A DNA stretch of 64,000 bases, taken from assembly GCA_963556255.1 (NCBI GenBank), contig OY744608.1:67456709-67520708 (forward strand), given 5' to 3'. Origin of the DNA: Allolobophora icterica (lineage: Eukaryota; Annelida; Clitellata; Crassiclitellata; Lumbricidae). Shown piece after piece: positions 28,393-41,145 of this stretch. A program made the translations under genes and the position numbers. Positions within the stretch are counted from its first letter, which is position 1. Every line of letters begins with the position of its first letter. Below the pieces are notes generated by a model. The model was given only the letters and a program-made list of their open reading frames with translations, did not search any database and was not told the origin of the DNA.

Positions 28393-29176
28393 AGATATTA
28401 TCTGTTAATTGGTGTCTTCAGCCTTGTGTTTACTGAGGTTTTCAGCTGAAGGTTTAGTCAGATATGTTTAGAAACTGAATTAGAATTCTGAAGTGGTTCC
28501 TATATGTGTCTCTACTCCATAATTAATACGAGTCAATATAGTGAAATTTCTCGTCAATGTTTATCCTGGGTAAGTCATCAGGTAAGAGGACATGTCCAGG
28601 AGGATTGTCCTAAGGGGAAATGTCTAGGAGGAAATGTCCTAGACTTAGCATTAATGGCTACTTTTCTTTATCATAGTCTGTTCAAGAACATTTTACAGTC
28701 AGAGAGATATGACATAATATACTTCGCGTTTTCTCAAACAAATCGACACCTTTTTCTGCGGGAGTATGTGAAAATAAAACCAACCGACTAACTATTTCTA
28801 ACGTCTTATAATTATAGTCTATCCACTCTAATGGAATTTTATAACGTCTGAGAGAATTGCATATAAATATTATTATGCCATAAAAACGGTGAGAACTGTT
28901 GAAAATAACTAGATAAATAATTTCTGTCGACGTCAACGGCTTTTGTTGGTGTTGTCACAAGATATAGCCTAGTTAAACTAGTACTTATATTACAGTTTGC
29001 TTTCTTATTTTTCTCCCTCACGGTATATGTAACTCGTCGTAGAGAAAGGCAAAACAATTATACTGGACTCGTTGCAACGACAGTTACTTTTGGTGTTGCT
29101 TAATTATTCATTATTTATTTATTAGTTTTTCATTATCATGTTAACTCATTCTTTCACTTGTTTATCTGTCTATCTG

Positions 29177-29470
29177 TCCATCCATCCATCCATCCATCCA
29201 TCCATCCATCCATCCATCCATCCATCCATCCATCCATCCATCCATCCATCCATCCATCCATCCATCCATCCATACATCCATCCATCCATCCATCCATCCA
29301 TCCATCCATCCATCCACTCTGTCTATCTGTCTATCTGTCCATCCATCCATCCGTCCGTCCGTCCGTCCGTCCGTCCGTCCGTCCGTCCGTCCGTCCGTCC
29401 GTCCGTCCGTCCGTCCGTCCGTCCGTCCGTCCACCCACCCACCATCCATCCATCCGTCCATCCATCCATT
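29177..29470 (+). repeat. (TCCA)n / (TCCG)n microsatellite
   Basis: Tetranucleotide array with an abrupt switch: TCCA units to about 29350, TCCG units 29350-29430, then TCCA again. A TCTA/TCTG piece at 29317-29337 interrupts it. His-Pro-Ser-Ile and Trp-Met-Asp-Gly frames over it are artefacts. Confidence 0.97.
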
Positions 29471-29631
29471 CAACTTATCAACCGTACGATTCACGTTTCC
29501 ATAGATCTATCCATCCAACTAATTGACTGACTGATTTAATTGATGAATGAATGAATGACTAATCGATTGATTGACTGATCGATCTATCGATAGGTTAAGC
29601 CTGCATTCGATCAGATCGATTGAGCAAATAC

Positions 29632-29997
29632 CTTTGCCTGATCCTTGACGCAGAGAGCGAGTAGTACATTTCCAAATGTTCCACTTCCAATGTGCCTTAG
29701 GATGACGTAATGTTCGTTCAGTTCAAATCGACAGATCTTCCTCGATAAGTATCCAAGATGATGTTGCTGCAACTGTTGCTGAAGCTGAATCTGCTGCTGA
29801 TGATTATGATGCTTGGCTCTGTCGTCAGGCATCTTCTCGTCGATGGATTCCTCGTCCGCCCCTCCCCCGCACGGCAGCAGCTGGAGCCGATGACCGAGGC
29901 AGAGGGGCATCTGTCCCTGGCGAGGACAACGCTGGCCTTCGCGCTGGACTTCTTCCACGGCCTTCTTCCCGCCGCAGCTGAGGACGAGGTTCTCCAT
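29632..29997 (-). CDS. SBK-like serine/threonine protein kinase, first coding exon
   Basis: It encodes 122 residues. ATG 29997 is preceded in frame by an immediate TAG, so coding starts here unless an upstream exon splices in. The first 90 residues are low-complexity, with a Gln/His-rich run (QQQIQLQQQLQQHH). The kinase domain begins with YVILRHIGSGTFGNVLLAL; the glycine loop is residues 103-110. The donor is AAAG|GTATTT, leaving phase 0, and it joins the exon at 25777-26718 to give a predicted 435-residue kinase. The intron is 2.9 kb. Confidence 0.85.
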
Positions 29998-30009
29998 CTA
30001 TCGAGCGGT

Positions 30010-30835
30010 TTGACTGTCTGTCTAGCTTTCCTTATCTTTTTCTATCTTCACCTATCTTCATATAACTTTGTGTATCTTTGTCTATCCTTATCTATCTTCA
30101 TCTATCTTTATCTCTCCTTCCCTATCTTTATCTATCTTTATTCATATTTGTATGTCTTTTTCTTTTTTTTATCTTTATCTCTATATCCTCATCTATCTTT
30201 ATCTATCTTTGTCTTTCATTAGTGTATTGGCTAGGTCGAGGTCAGGTATGCGTGCAGTCGAATGTATAGATTTATATAGCCCAGTTACTTGTACGGCTCA
30301 TCTCAGTGGCAAGAAGGCTCTGGCACCTTAATTATTAACCTACCACATAATGTCTGACCTTTAGATATGCATCTGTCATTAAAGAGACGCCTTTAAAAAA
30401 ATCTTTCAAAGGTTAGGCATGAATTATCTATAATCCAGATTGACATCCGATATTCCGGAAATCCGTTGGGCTTTCAAACTCTACTGTTTGTAACTGGAAG
30501 ACAATTTGTGTAGCGCCGTTCACAGCAAATCAAAACAGATCACGAGACGCTTTGACTAATTCATTTCCACTTCGATTACTTAGCGCATTTGCGGAAAATA
30601 TCAAAAGTCATAGATCTGCTACAGTTCCGGGACTTGTTTCGAATGACTCAATAAACGTTTCAAATCAGATCATGATATGTTTCGATACAGATCATGGCGT
30701 GCTTCGATTCAGATCAGTTACTTTTCAATTCAGGTCAGCATATGTTTCGAATCAGATCAGTAGGCGTTTCGATTCAGGTGGATATACTCTGCGATTCAGA
30801 TCAATATACACAGCGATTCAGATCTGATAAAACTT
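30010..30835 (+). repeat. Pyrimidine-rich (CTATCTTTAT)n tract and degenerate GATTCAGATCAG repeats
   Basis: 30010-30225 is a degenerate TATC/TTTATC tract just upstream of the kinase start. 30640-30835 holds about eight diverged copies of a ~20-bp word like TTTCGATTCAGATCAG. No gene between them. Confidence 0.7.
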
Positions 30836-30984
30836 TTCATTCAAACAATTCTAATACTCTAAATTTTCCTACTCATACCTGTTTATCTATCCTCGTGTTT
30901 TCGGTTGTAGATCGATTTGGTGATATCCAAATGAACACAAGAATGTATTCCTCCAACCGAAATCCTACATGACATTGTGCTTCT

Positions 30985-31300
30985 CCATTGTAACTACTGA
31001 CAGCTCAGCCACACGGGTACTATCCTACTATTCGAACGAGGTAGCCATTACTTGCATAGTAACTAAAAGCTAGCAAATGATATGTTTCTCCGTAGTAACT
31101 GCGAAGATCTTTATCTCAAGGCTATCATCTTACAATTCGAGGCAGTAACCAGCGCTTGCATAGCTACTAAAATCTAGTAACTTTCCTGTTTCTTCGTAGT
31201 AACTGCAAACATCTTAATCTCACGGCTACTAATACGCTACTACTATTCCAACAAAGTAGCCCCAATGCTAGTAACCATAGTAGCCTAACTAAAACCGGCG
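30985..31300 (+). repeat. Three diverged ~105-bp tandem units
   Basis: Units starting near 30988, 31091 and 31195 share GTAACTGC(G/A)AA, GATCTT, TCTCA(A/C)GGCTA, ATTC(G/C)A and GCATAGTAACTAAAA-type sequence. 31301-32097 has no recognisable gene; a loosely duplicated GATGTTGAACGC / GAGGCTGAACGC unit lies at 31850-31980. Confidence 0.65.
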
Positions 31301-32097
31301 CAGCTGAAGGCACACCTTAACACATCCCTCAGCCTACCTTGGACCAGCTAAGCCTACGTGTGCTACGGATGCGGGCTTACCTGCCGGCAGACATCCCAGC
31401 TAGTACTAGACTCCGTGGTGCGTGTATGTATCTCTTCAGTGGAGGGAGACTTGTGTATAGGCGTCGATGCACATGGAACAGCGGGTTCTGTCCCCCGATA
31501 ATTTATGAAGTAATTTATCTTCCGAAGTAGATGTTATCGTTGAGGGTTGAAAATGTCAGGATGAAAATACAATTTGGAATGGATGTATCTCGTCAAATTC
31601 AGACAGAAGTGAGTTGCAAAGTACTGGAAACGATTACTAGCTCCACCTATCGCACAAACTGTGCAATACAATGTTAACAACGGATCGGTGGCTCTAGGCT
31701 TGTTCCATCTACCGCGGCCAATGTAACCAACGCAGAGAGATTGCGTACAGTTACCACAGATAAGAAATCCTAGATGTTGGTGGAGGAATGACTGTCGGAT
31801 AAAGATAAGACGAGCCTACTGCGGGCCATCATTCAATCATATATAGGTACAGATGTTGAACGCCGTCTTAGCAATCTCATCACCCATACTAACAGAAGAT
31901 GCGAGGAGGGATGTTCCGGTACAGAGGCTGAACGCTATATAAACAATCTCGTCCGATTTACATCCACTGAAGATGCAGGGAATGCAGCGTGCAGGTGATG
32001 GAAAACCGCTTTCTCCGCATCCCAGACCCAGATCTAGCAAAGTCCACGTAGAGGAAAGATTCGATATGTCGGTTGGTAAGGTAAAGTTTTACGACGC

Positions 32098-32178
32098 CGT
32101 CTCATAACATAGATGATTAGCGTCGCCCTCCTCCTTTATCCTGACTTGGGACTGGCTCTGCCAGAGGCGGAGTTGCTC
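32098..32178 (+). repeat. SINE-like repeat copy (GATTAGCGTCGCCCTCC family)
   Basis: It contains GATGATTAGCGTCGCCCTCC and GGGACTGGCTCTGCCAGAG, very close to the copy at 23155-23240, and ends near GGCGGAGTTG. Confidence 0.75.
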
Positions 32179-32415
32179 CATTTGGATTCAGCATAAACAT
32201 TTGGGCCCTGCGAATGCATTCGGCGCTTTTAGGGAAGCCAAAAGCATCGTCGACATTTCTCGTTTGTTATCGATTCACAGGTAAACAATTGGATTTGAGA
32301 TGAGACGGTGTGCACTACTACACCTGAGCGAGTACAGATCGTATTGGACGATAATCTAAACAATATCCTATACCTTGTCTATCGCACGTCTTGTTTTGTC
32401 TACCTGAGTAATAGG

Positions 32416-32577
32416 ATGGAAGGAAGGAAGGAAGGAAGGAAGGAGGGAGGGAGGGAGGGAGAGAGGGAGGGAGGGAGGGAGGGAGGGAGGGAGGGAGGGA
32501 GGGAGGGAGGGAGGGAGGGAGGGAGGGAGGGAGGGAGGGAGGGAGGGAGGGAGGGAGGGAGGGAGGGAGGGAGGGAG
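32416..32577 (+). repeat. (GGAA)n / (GGGA)n microsatellite
   Basis: A tract of GGAA units that passes into GGGA units. It lies between two copies of a 28-bp sequence with GAGATGAGACGGTGTGCACT (about 32295 and 33050). Confidence 0.97.
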
Positions 32578-33069
32578 TCAAATAGCAAGGAAGCAAGGTA
32601 GGTCAGATCGTGATCAAATATTTCCTTGAAGGCCCTCTGTCGATTTCTACGCACTATTCTTTCTAAGCCTCTCACCTGAATCCCTACAACGAACATCTGA
32701 TAGACTTCTTCAGGAAAAAACGTAGAATACACACGTATACGCATTCCATGAACTAGAAGACATCCGAACGAATCCCAAGATCATCTGTCTCTTTTTCTGG
32801 CTATCCGTCTGTCTCTTTCTGTGTGTCACTTGCTCCACTTGCTTCTGTTGCTCCTCGTTTTAGTCTCCGTCTCTTTCTGTCTCTCTGTGGCTGTCTCTTG
32901 ATGTTCATACATAATAAACAGTTTTAAACGAGCAACCGTAAAAAAGTATAGTTGTTACAATATTATGAAATCTAAATTTTAATATAACTTGTCCTATAAA
33001 TGTAAGCTGATGATAAAAGGATCGGTTAGTGGTAAGGATGTTAAAGTAATTGAGATGAGACGGTGTGCA

Positions 33070-34137
33070 CTACTACATCTTCTAGCTGAAGTATTTCAAG
33101 CCTTTGATCGTGGCCAGGTCACTTTACTTGCTCTTTATGATATCAGCGCTGCCTTTGATACTGTAGACCATACCATCCTCTTAGACCGTTTATCTAAATC
33201 TTTTGGCATTGCTGACTCTGCTCTTCTTTGGTTTCGCTCTTTCCTTACTGATCGCTCTGTTTCTGTTGTTTTTGGACCTACCCGCTCTCCTTGGACCCAC
33301 ATCCCGTATGGACTACCTCAGGGCTCTGTCCCCGCCCCCCTTCTGTTCATTTTGTATACCTCGGATCTAGCTGGGGTTCTTGGTCCAATGGGTGTTTTGT
33401 CTCACCAATACGCTGATGACACACAGGCATACCTCCATGGTCCAGCCAACTCAGCTGCTCTTATGGTTGAACGCATCCTGGAGGCTTCCTCTGCTCTTGA
33501 TCTCTGGTTGTCCTCAAATCGCCTTCGTCTTAACTATGATAAAACCAAGTACATTTGGCTTGGCAATCGTGTCCAGCTTGCCAGGATTGATGCTGACTCT
33601 CTGCGCCTCAGGTTTCCCAATGTGTACTTCTCCTCCTCTGTCCGTGATCTTGGATTTGTCCTAGATCCTACTCTTTCTCTATCTGATCATGTCAATAGTG
33701 TCTCTCGCTCGTGTTTTTACTATTTACGCCAACTTCGTGCCATTCGCCAGTCTCTTCCGCTGCATGCGATTGTGACCTTGGTTCATGCTCTGATCTGTAC
33801 TAGGATTGACTACGGAAATGCTGTCTATATTGGCCTGTCCTCTACTAACACATCTAAACTTCAGTCCATCCTTAATGCTGCTGCTCGCCTTATAGGGGGC
33901 ATCATGAAGTTTGTCCATATCTCTTCCTACATCCGGGACTCCCTTCACTGGCTTCCCATTCACCAACGCATTCAATTTAAGGTCCTTTCCCTCATGCGTA
34001 ACTGTCTTGTTGGCTCAGCTCCGCTGTATCTCAGGGCTTACTGCACCCCAGTTTCCAGTTTGCCTGGTCGGGCCTCTCTCCGGTCATCTGCCCGTGGCCA
34101 CTTGTTAGTCCCTTGGATGCGCACTGCTACTGCCCAG
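33070..34137 (+). pseudogene. CR1/L2-type non-LTR reverse transcriptase, 5'-truncated copy, main part
   Basis: The frame from about 33070 keeps a nearly intact RT domain: LLALYDISAAFDTVDHTILL, YGLPQGSV, YADDTQAYLHG, LSSNRLRLNYDKTKYIWLG, VRDLGFVLDPTLSLSDHV and the thumb-region ILNAAARLIGG. The catalytic YADD box is intact. There is no endonuclease or upstream ORF, so the copy is 5'-truncated. The frame stops at 34140 only because another element is inserted there; its continuation resumes after 34679. Confidence 0.93.
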
Positions 34138-34679
34138 TAGAGAGTGACACGGTAACGGTTACCGCGGTAATTCCGCGGTAACCGCGGGAATCCCGCGGGA
34201 ATGGGGTAGATTTAAAAAAAAATTGCGGTAAGAGCACGGTAATGGGGAAACACTGGACGGTAATACCGCGGGGATGGGTATGGAAGCTGCGGTAATACCG
34301 CGGTAATGGTTACAGAGTTCATAAATTTCATTTATTCATTTATTTTCAGCTGAGTTATAACACTATAAATGATCTTCTATTCATTCACGGATTACACAAC
34401 AAACAAGCTGAGGTGCAGAATATTTAGTGTTTGTCAATTTCATAAATTTCAATATGCTATCAATTATAATATTACGAGTTATATTTCTTACTTTTAAGAC
34501 GCGGTGACATTGCGGGGATGAAAATCCATTATGCGGGAATGGTGAGGGGATGGAGATGAAGGTTGCGGGGATGGTGAGGGGATGGGGACATGGTCCTGCG
34601 GGGACGGGAGGGGATGGGGTTAAAAATACAAATGCGGGGTGGGAATGGGGACACTTTTCTGTCCCCGTGTCACTCTCTA
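34138..34679. mobile_element. hAT-like MITE inserted in the retrotransposon relic
   Basis: The ends are TAGAGAGTGACACGG and its exact complement CCGTGTCACTCTCTA. The 8-bp direct repeat CTGCCCAG flanks it at 34130-34137 and 34680-34687, the duplication length of hAT transposons. The interior is rich in GGTAAYNCCGCGG and GGGGATGGG words, with no coding capacity. The reading frame of the host relic continues on the other side. Confidence 0.92.
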
Positions 34680-34905
34680 CTGCCCAGTCCCGTAGTTTTG
34701 CGGTTGTGGGCCCTTCCAGTTGGAACAGCCTCCCTCAGGGCTTTAGGCTTGTCCTCCTCTCTCTGTCTCCTGCCCTGTCTCGCAAGCGCCTGAAAACATT
34801 TCTCTTTGTCAGTGAAGACACTGACACGGGTCGGGAGCGCCTCTGATTATGAGTGGCGCTATATAAATCCTCGATTACAATTACAATTACAATTACAATT
34901 ATACC
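34680..34905 (+). pseudogene. CR1/L2-type retrotransposon, C-terminal end and 3' tail
   Basis: It continues the relic interrupted by the MITE: SRSFAVVGPSSWNSLPQ and SRKRLKTFLF, then GAGCGCCTCTGA, AGTGGCGCTATATAAAT and a short (TTACAA)n tail, a typical 3' end for this clade. Confidence 0.88.
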
Positions 34906-35490
34906 CGGACTCATTCTGATCCACCGCCTTACAATTCTCGACCTAAACGACACCCGCCTTAGCAGCTACTCTGCTTCCTCTAACCCCCTGGCAACAGGAC
35001 TCTGACCCAGAGGAGTAACTTTGGTCTAGAAAGTGGGGGTACCAAATTTCGTAACGTTAAGGATGTTAAATAATTAAAATGGCGCACAATGAATCTATAT
35101 TTGGCGCCATTTATGCTCAATGCCGAATAATGATGACGATAATAATAACAATAAAATGAGTATAATAATAATAAGCATTATAAATATAATAACAATAACA
35201 ATAATAACAGGGGCCCCGCAGGCTTAAAAAAATTGGACGCACACCCCTCTGGTAAACAAATAATATGGCCGCTTGCCCGCTTTGCTACCATAGATATTAG
35301 TAGGAAAATTGAAATAGCTGCCACAGATGGTGTAGTGAGTAGTGACAAGCATAACAAAACAATTCAATTTGAATAACATCTAATGCTTTAACATGCCGTA
35401 CTGCCGTTTAACAAAAAATATCGATGCGATGCCAATGGATTTGATTTGGTGGGTGGTCCAGGGCGCCTCTGAGTAATAATTATATAATAA
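34906..35490. other. AT-rich spacer, no gene seen
   Basis: It has AATAATAAT-rich sequence. GGTCTAGAAAGTGGGG at about 35021 recurs near 36703, on the far side of the next element, so the two are flanking direct repeats. Confidence 0.55.
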
Positions 35491-36551
35491 CTAGCTGTAA
35501 ACCCGTGAAAAATCACGGTATATAAAAAACAATTATTATTGCAGTGATAACAATAACGTCATATTATAGGCCTATAACCGTCGTCAAGACAACCGTCAAG
35601 ACAACCGTCACCAAGGCGGCAGTATAGTGACGTCACAATAGTGTTTGTTTACGGGACAGACAGACAGACAGACAGACAGACGTACAACGGTTATTATGTA
35701 AGTTGATAATGAAAATAATAATAATTTAAAATTACTAACAATAGACGTGTTTCATTATTTAAGAGACGTGTGTCAGTCATAATTTAACTGACATATTCTC
35801 TAGATTTAAACCTAATAACAATGGACTTTCATAATTGAAGAGACGTAAGAAAGGCCTTTATTCTCTAAATCTGAAAAAACAAACAATAGACGTGTTTCAC
35901 AATTGAAATGACGTGACAATATAGTCTATTCTCCAAGTTTAAGCGTAATAACATTAGTAGACTTTTTCATAATTGAAGTGACGTAACAAAGGCCTTTGAA
36001 TCTAAATAACTAATTATAGACGTCTTCCATAATCGAAATGACGTACGTAACAATTGCTAGTCTTTAATTGTGTAAATTTAAATTTAATAACAATAGAATT
36101 TTCATAATTCAAGTTACGTAACCAAGGCCTTTGTTATCTAAATCTGAGATTAAAACTAAAAAATAGACGTTAAACAGTTGGAATGACGTAACAATAAGCC
36201 TTTCTTTTCTAAATTTAAACTCAATGACAATAGACTTTGACAGTAGACTTTTTCATTACTAAAGTGACGTAACAAAGGCCTATCTTCTATACATCTAAAA
36301 ATTACTAAATAATGTTTTCATAATTGAAGTGACGTAACAATATGCCTTTGATCAACTTACATAATAACCGTTGTACGTCTTTCTGTCCCGTAAACAAACA
36401 CTATTGTGACGTCACTATACTGCCGCCTTGGCGACGGTTGTCTTGACGGTTGTCTTGACGACGGCTATAGGCCTATAATATGAAGTTATTGTTATCACTG
36501 CAATAATAATTGTTTTTTATATACCGTGATTTTTCACGGGTTTACGGCTAG
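35491..36551. mobile_element. TIR element with CTAG ends and internal TGACGTAA repeats
   Basis: About 35491-35704 and 36346-36551 are inverted repeats of ~210 bp. The outermost readable TIR is CTAG then C(T/C)GTAAACCCGTGAAAAA. CTAG itself may be a 4-bp target duplication. The interior is made of diverged ~75-bp units, each with AATTGAA(G/A)TGACGTAACAA and AAGGCCTTT. Similar units continue past the right end to about 36690. A partial relative of the arm (GGTTGTCTTGACGACGGC, ATAGGCCTATCATATGACG) is at 38330-38410. No coding sequence. Confidence 0.82.
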
Positions 36552-36807
36552 TTTTAAATTAAAACTTATACAATAGATGTGTTTCATAATAAAGTGACGT
36601 AAAAGGGCCTTTATTCTTAAAATTTAAATTTACTAACAAAAAACGCGTATCATAATTGAAATGACGTAACAATAGGCCTTTATTCCACAGGTGTAATTTT
36701 GGTCTAGAAAGTGGGGAGCACGAAACTTCTCTTTGTTTTACCTTCGCGACTGCTAAATAATTTTAACGGCATCGTTTATATAACAAGCACAATAATACTT
36801 GTAGGCT

Positions 36808-36956
<149 letters not shown>

Positions 36957-37855
36957 TTAATAATAATAATAATAATAATATCAATAATAGCGACAGTAAG
37001 CTTAATAATAATAATGACAATGAGTGATGATTATGGTGATCACACTGATGATCATGCTCGGTAATTGTTTGAATCTTGAGGGCTTCCTCAGATAAAATAA
37101 TATTGAACAAAAACAATGAAGCCCTGGCCTAACTATGGCTTAAATGCTCGCTTTGTGACACTGGTTCATGAAACTTAACTAGCAAAGTCAACATGGTTCG
37201 TGTTATTTAGCAGGACATTAAACGGTCAGCCTATAGATGCCTATGTATAAAATAAATGGGGTAGACGTAGGGATAGGGGGAGGGGGATGGCCAGATGATG
37301 AAACGAACGCGTAGACCATAATTTCTGCTTCCCGCATCACTTGCATCCGAGACAGCTGCTCCTCGCAGTTTATAATTAGATCGGTTGCAGACCTTAGTAC
37401 ACCTTGTGCAGCAGCTCAACCTCGAAGGAGATGTATTGGATACACCTGTCCATCCATTCCTTGTAGCATATCATTACAGAATCTCTGAAAGCACGCGCGA
37501 TACGAAAGTGCAGCTCCATTGAGTTGGTCCAGAAATACATGTTGCCTAGTCCTATTCTTAGAATATCTCTCCTTTTTGTTGTTTGGAATTGTGGGGTGCC
37601 AATAGGTCAGGAGGTCAACTAAGAGCGTTATAAGGAATGTTAAGTAAATGAACGAGAAAAGGAATGGAAAGATGCGGCATCTCAGGGGTATCTTCGTTAA
37701 AAATACTAGGCATTGAGATAACCGATGTTTTAATTTTCTCCCTCTATCCAAAAACTGAGCGTAATGGCAAAGCAATCGCTTTATGCTCACCGTATCTTGA
37801 TTTAACATGGACTGTCGGGCCCCAGGCTCCATGACGTGATACGGGCCACCACTGT

Positions 37856-38176
37856 CAACCATATGCTATACCTTTCCCAAGTATGGTTGGGCTTTGCTAA
37901 CAAGCAGGAACTAGATCATTTGGGCGTAATTATTCATAAGTTGGTTCGTATGGGCTACTCCCTCCTTTTTTCAACTTTTGAGGAACTATGCAAAAAAGCT
38001 GATCGTGATCTCTTTAGTAACATTCTTTAAACGCTACTCACCTCCTCCATGATCTTCTACCTCCCGTTCTAAAGACCGTGTATGATTTGCGCCCGTGTTC
38101 TCATAATTTGTTTCTCCCTAGATTTGACTCCCTTACCCGACGAGGTTTCCTGGGTAGGATTCTGTACAGTTAGGCT
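37856..38176 (+). pseudogene. Non-LTR reverse transcriptase C-terminal relic
   Basis: One frame gives NHMLYLSQVWLGFANKQE and IIHKLVRMGYSL, and a second frame after about 38030 gives LHDLLPPVLKTVYDLRPCSH followed by RFDSLTRRGFLGRILY. This is the usual end of many jockey/CR1-like RT proteins, with a frameshift and stops. Confidence 0.7.
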
Positions 38177-38735
38177 CTGTTGCAATTATTTCATTTTTAA
38201 TCTAACGTTATTATTACTTTATTGTTCTATTTTCTTTTCTCTATCTATACATATAATATCCATATAGTGTCCGTCTGTCGGGGGACGCTACGTCACAAAC
38301 GGGTTCTGTTCTATTGTGAAACATAAACTGGTTGTCTTGACGACGGCGGTCTTGACGACGGCGATAACCAACAATACACATAGGCCTATCATATGACGTC
38401 ATAATATGACGGGCAAATACACTAGTATGTAATACTGTATGTAAAGCGCTGTGCGTTTGCTAGCGTTCATTGAAGAATATGCTTACTTACTTACCTACTT
38501 AGAATAGCTCAGTATAATAGAGGAAGAAGAGCAGTTCCTTAAACACCTTTTATAACCTTGCAATCTTCCTATATATAAGTGATTTCGCTTCATAGAATTA
38601 GATGCTTGCGGGAAACAGAAGGTTTAAGCGATGTCCTTTTCAATGAATAATATTATGATTGGATTTAATGTAACGGTGTTTTCCTTGTTCCAGTTTCTAC
38701 TCCATGACTTCCTGTATTTCTACAGTTTTTTCTTT

Positions 38736-38737
<2 letters not shown>

Positions 38738-38769
<32 letters not shown>

Positions 38770-38781
38770 TCATCGTCATCG

Positions 38782-38864
<83 letters not shown>

Positions 38865-38866
38865 AC
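38738..38866 (+). repeat. Compound triplet array (GTC)n-(ATC)n-(CTG)n
   Basis: Three adjacent trinucleotide blocks with sharp joints: GTC to about 38767, ATC to about 38828, then CTG to 38863. The opposite strand reads Ser/Asp runs. Confidence 0.96.
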
Positions 38867-39056
38867 CAGGGGCGTCTACACCATAGAAACCTTGGGGCAA
38901 ATGCTCCATCCAAGCAATGGGGGCAGAGGGAGATCTGTCAGTGTGTGTGCCACCATTTTAGGGGGAACGAAGGGGTGGAGAAGAAGAGATGGGAAGAAAA
39001 GGGGGAAGAGGAAGTTGCTCCAATGACTTAGGGGGATAGACGCCCATGGCTGCTAC

Positions 39057-39440
<384 letters not shown>

Positions 39441-39907
39441 AGGCCTAGAGTAACGCCGTCAATTAAACAGTTTACGGAGACTATATGAGTCCTCCTCAGA
39501 AAGATAATCTAGCGACCGACCCCCTCCACAAGACTACGATGTACCTATACTAGGCCCTATACATGTATATATGTGCGGGGCATGGCTAGTCGTATATGGT
39601 GATCTGCCATTCTTCAAAACACAACCGTTAGGCATACGGGAGCTGTTGGCCACAATGCTCTCTTTATACACCTTTAAATGAAGTACCACGATGCTATATA
39701 AATTTTTAGTTCCATGCAATTGCAGTACCAGACCTGCAAGAGGGAGGGGCCGACGCTTATTATCTTTGTTATCACACAATGCCGTTAAACTGAAACTAAC
39801 CAACGAAGCACTACAGGGATGTTATAATTATTTACACTTTAGGTCGATGTTAAATATAGTAAAAATAAGTTAAAATGAAAGGCAGTTGGAAACTTATATA
39901 ACGCCGT

Positions 39908-41145
39908 GTAAAACGTTTTAAAGGTGTGTAATAAGAGCATTTTCAATACGTGTGACTATGACTGTTTACCATAGTTCGGACACTTTACATCACATTTTCA
40001 TTTTCAGACTGCAGATTTAGTTGGTTAAATATAATCAGCTGGTCATAAACAGTCTTGTATAAATAATTGACTATCCAACAAGAACACTTGTAGTTTCCAT
40101 TGGGCCTGACAGTGAGAAAGATAGTTTATAAAAGTCTACATTCAGCGATTCCTATATTCCGTAAAATCCGCCAGACTTAACCACACAGGCGTAACTTTGT
40201 ATTGTGACAGTGGAGTCCGGACACCAACACATTTTAAAGTGGTGGTGACAGTCAACACCACTTTTTGGCCATGTGCTGATATATTTTGTTGCGTTATATT
40301 GGTCTAAAGCAAGTTCAAACAACGATAATTAACGGCGGTGTATTTCTGCATATTCAACTATCGCAATGCCGATAAATATTTTCACGTTAGGTCACTTATT
40401 GCTTCATGTTGCATAAATTAGTTACGCAATCCATTGTGTTGTACTGGACAAAATCATATCAAGTGTGTGTAAAATATCTGTAGGGAGAGGGGCACGTGGG
40501 TGACGGGGAGAACAGGGTAGTTGTCGGCGAGGGGAAAGGGGATTATTCACTATCACTTTGTGGGACAAAGTTAAGCCTTTGCTTAAGTTATTATTACTTT
40601 CTTATCTATGTTGCCTCCCCAGTCGAGTGTGATATCTATGGTCCCCGTATGCCATCTGTAGTCGGGAATTTTCGTATCCCCCTGGCGGAGTAGGTTTTAT
40701 GTTGGTCTTTGGAGTGACTTCGATCGATAGTCACAGGTGGCGCTTCGATTTATCAACAGGCAGGCGACAAAAATCTGTTCTAGGTACACCCGGCGGCTCA
40801 AGAGATAGCCGGACGTACGCCATTTACAACTAATGATGAACTGCTGGGCGGTGGAGTTAACGTGTGCAGCGGACGCTATCGTCTGTCGGCGCTCAAACAA
40901 TACCGACGTTGCTAGGTCTTTGTAGACTTGGAACTCGATGCTATCTAGCAGCTGTATAGGTGCGAATTCGTTCCTTTGGATCCACCCACGTGTGTGCGAG
41001 GGCCTGCTTCCGTTGACGTCAATAGGAACAATTCTTCTGTACTTTTGTAATCTCCGAGCAGCGGTAGGAATTACTACGAGATGCGATTGATAAATATATA
41101 GTTCAAATTCACCATGTTTTAAAGGTGTCTAAATTGAACGTTTTT
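39908..41145 (+). repeat. Long dispersed repeat block, copy 1 (~1.24 kb)
   Basis: Both ends carry GTTTTAAAGGTGT. The block contains, in order, AAATATAATCAGCTGGTCAT, AACGACGATAAT-like sequence, ATCATATCAAGT, GTGGGACAAAGTTAAGCCTTT, a TGGCGGAGTAGG / GACAAAAATCTGTTCTA segment and GCGGTGGAGTTAACGTGTGC. The same order occurs at 59425-60800 and, cut by other elements, at 56070-57593. A shorter relative is at 45985-46960, and the window ends in the start of another. No ORF is conserved between copies, so it is likely non-coding repeat DNA. Confidence 0.85.

Noticed and set aside
29138..29530. Repetitive His-Pro-Ser-Ile protein, possibly an antigen or ice-binding repeat
   Set aside because: Pure translation of TCCA/TCCG units in several frames.
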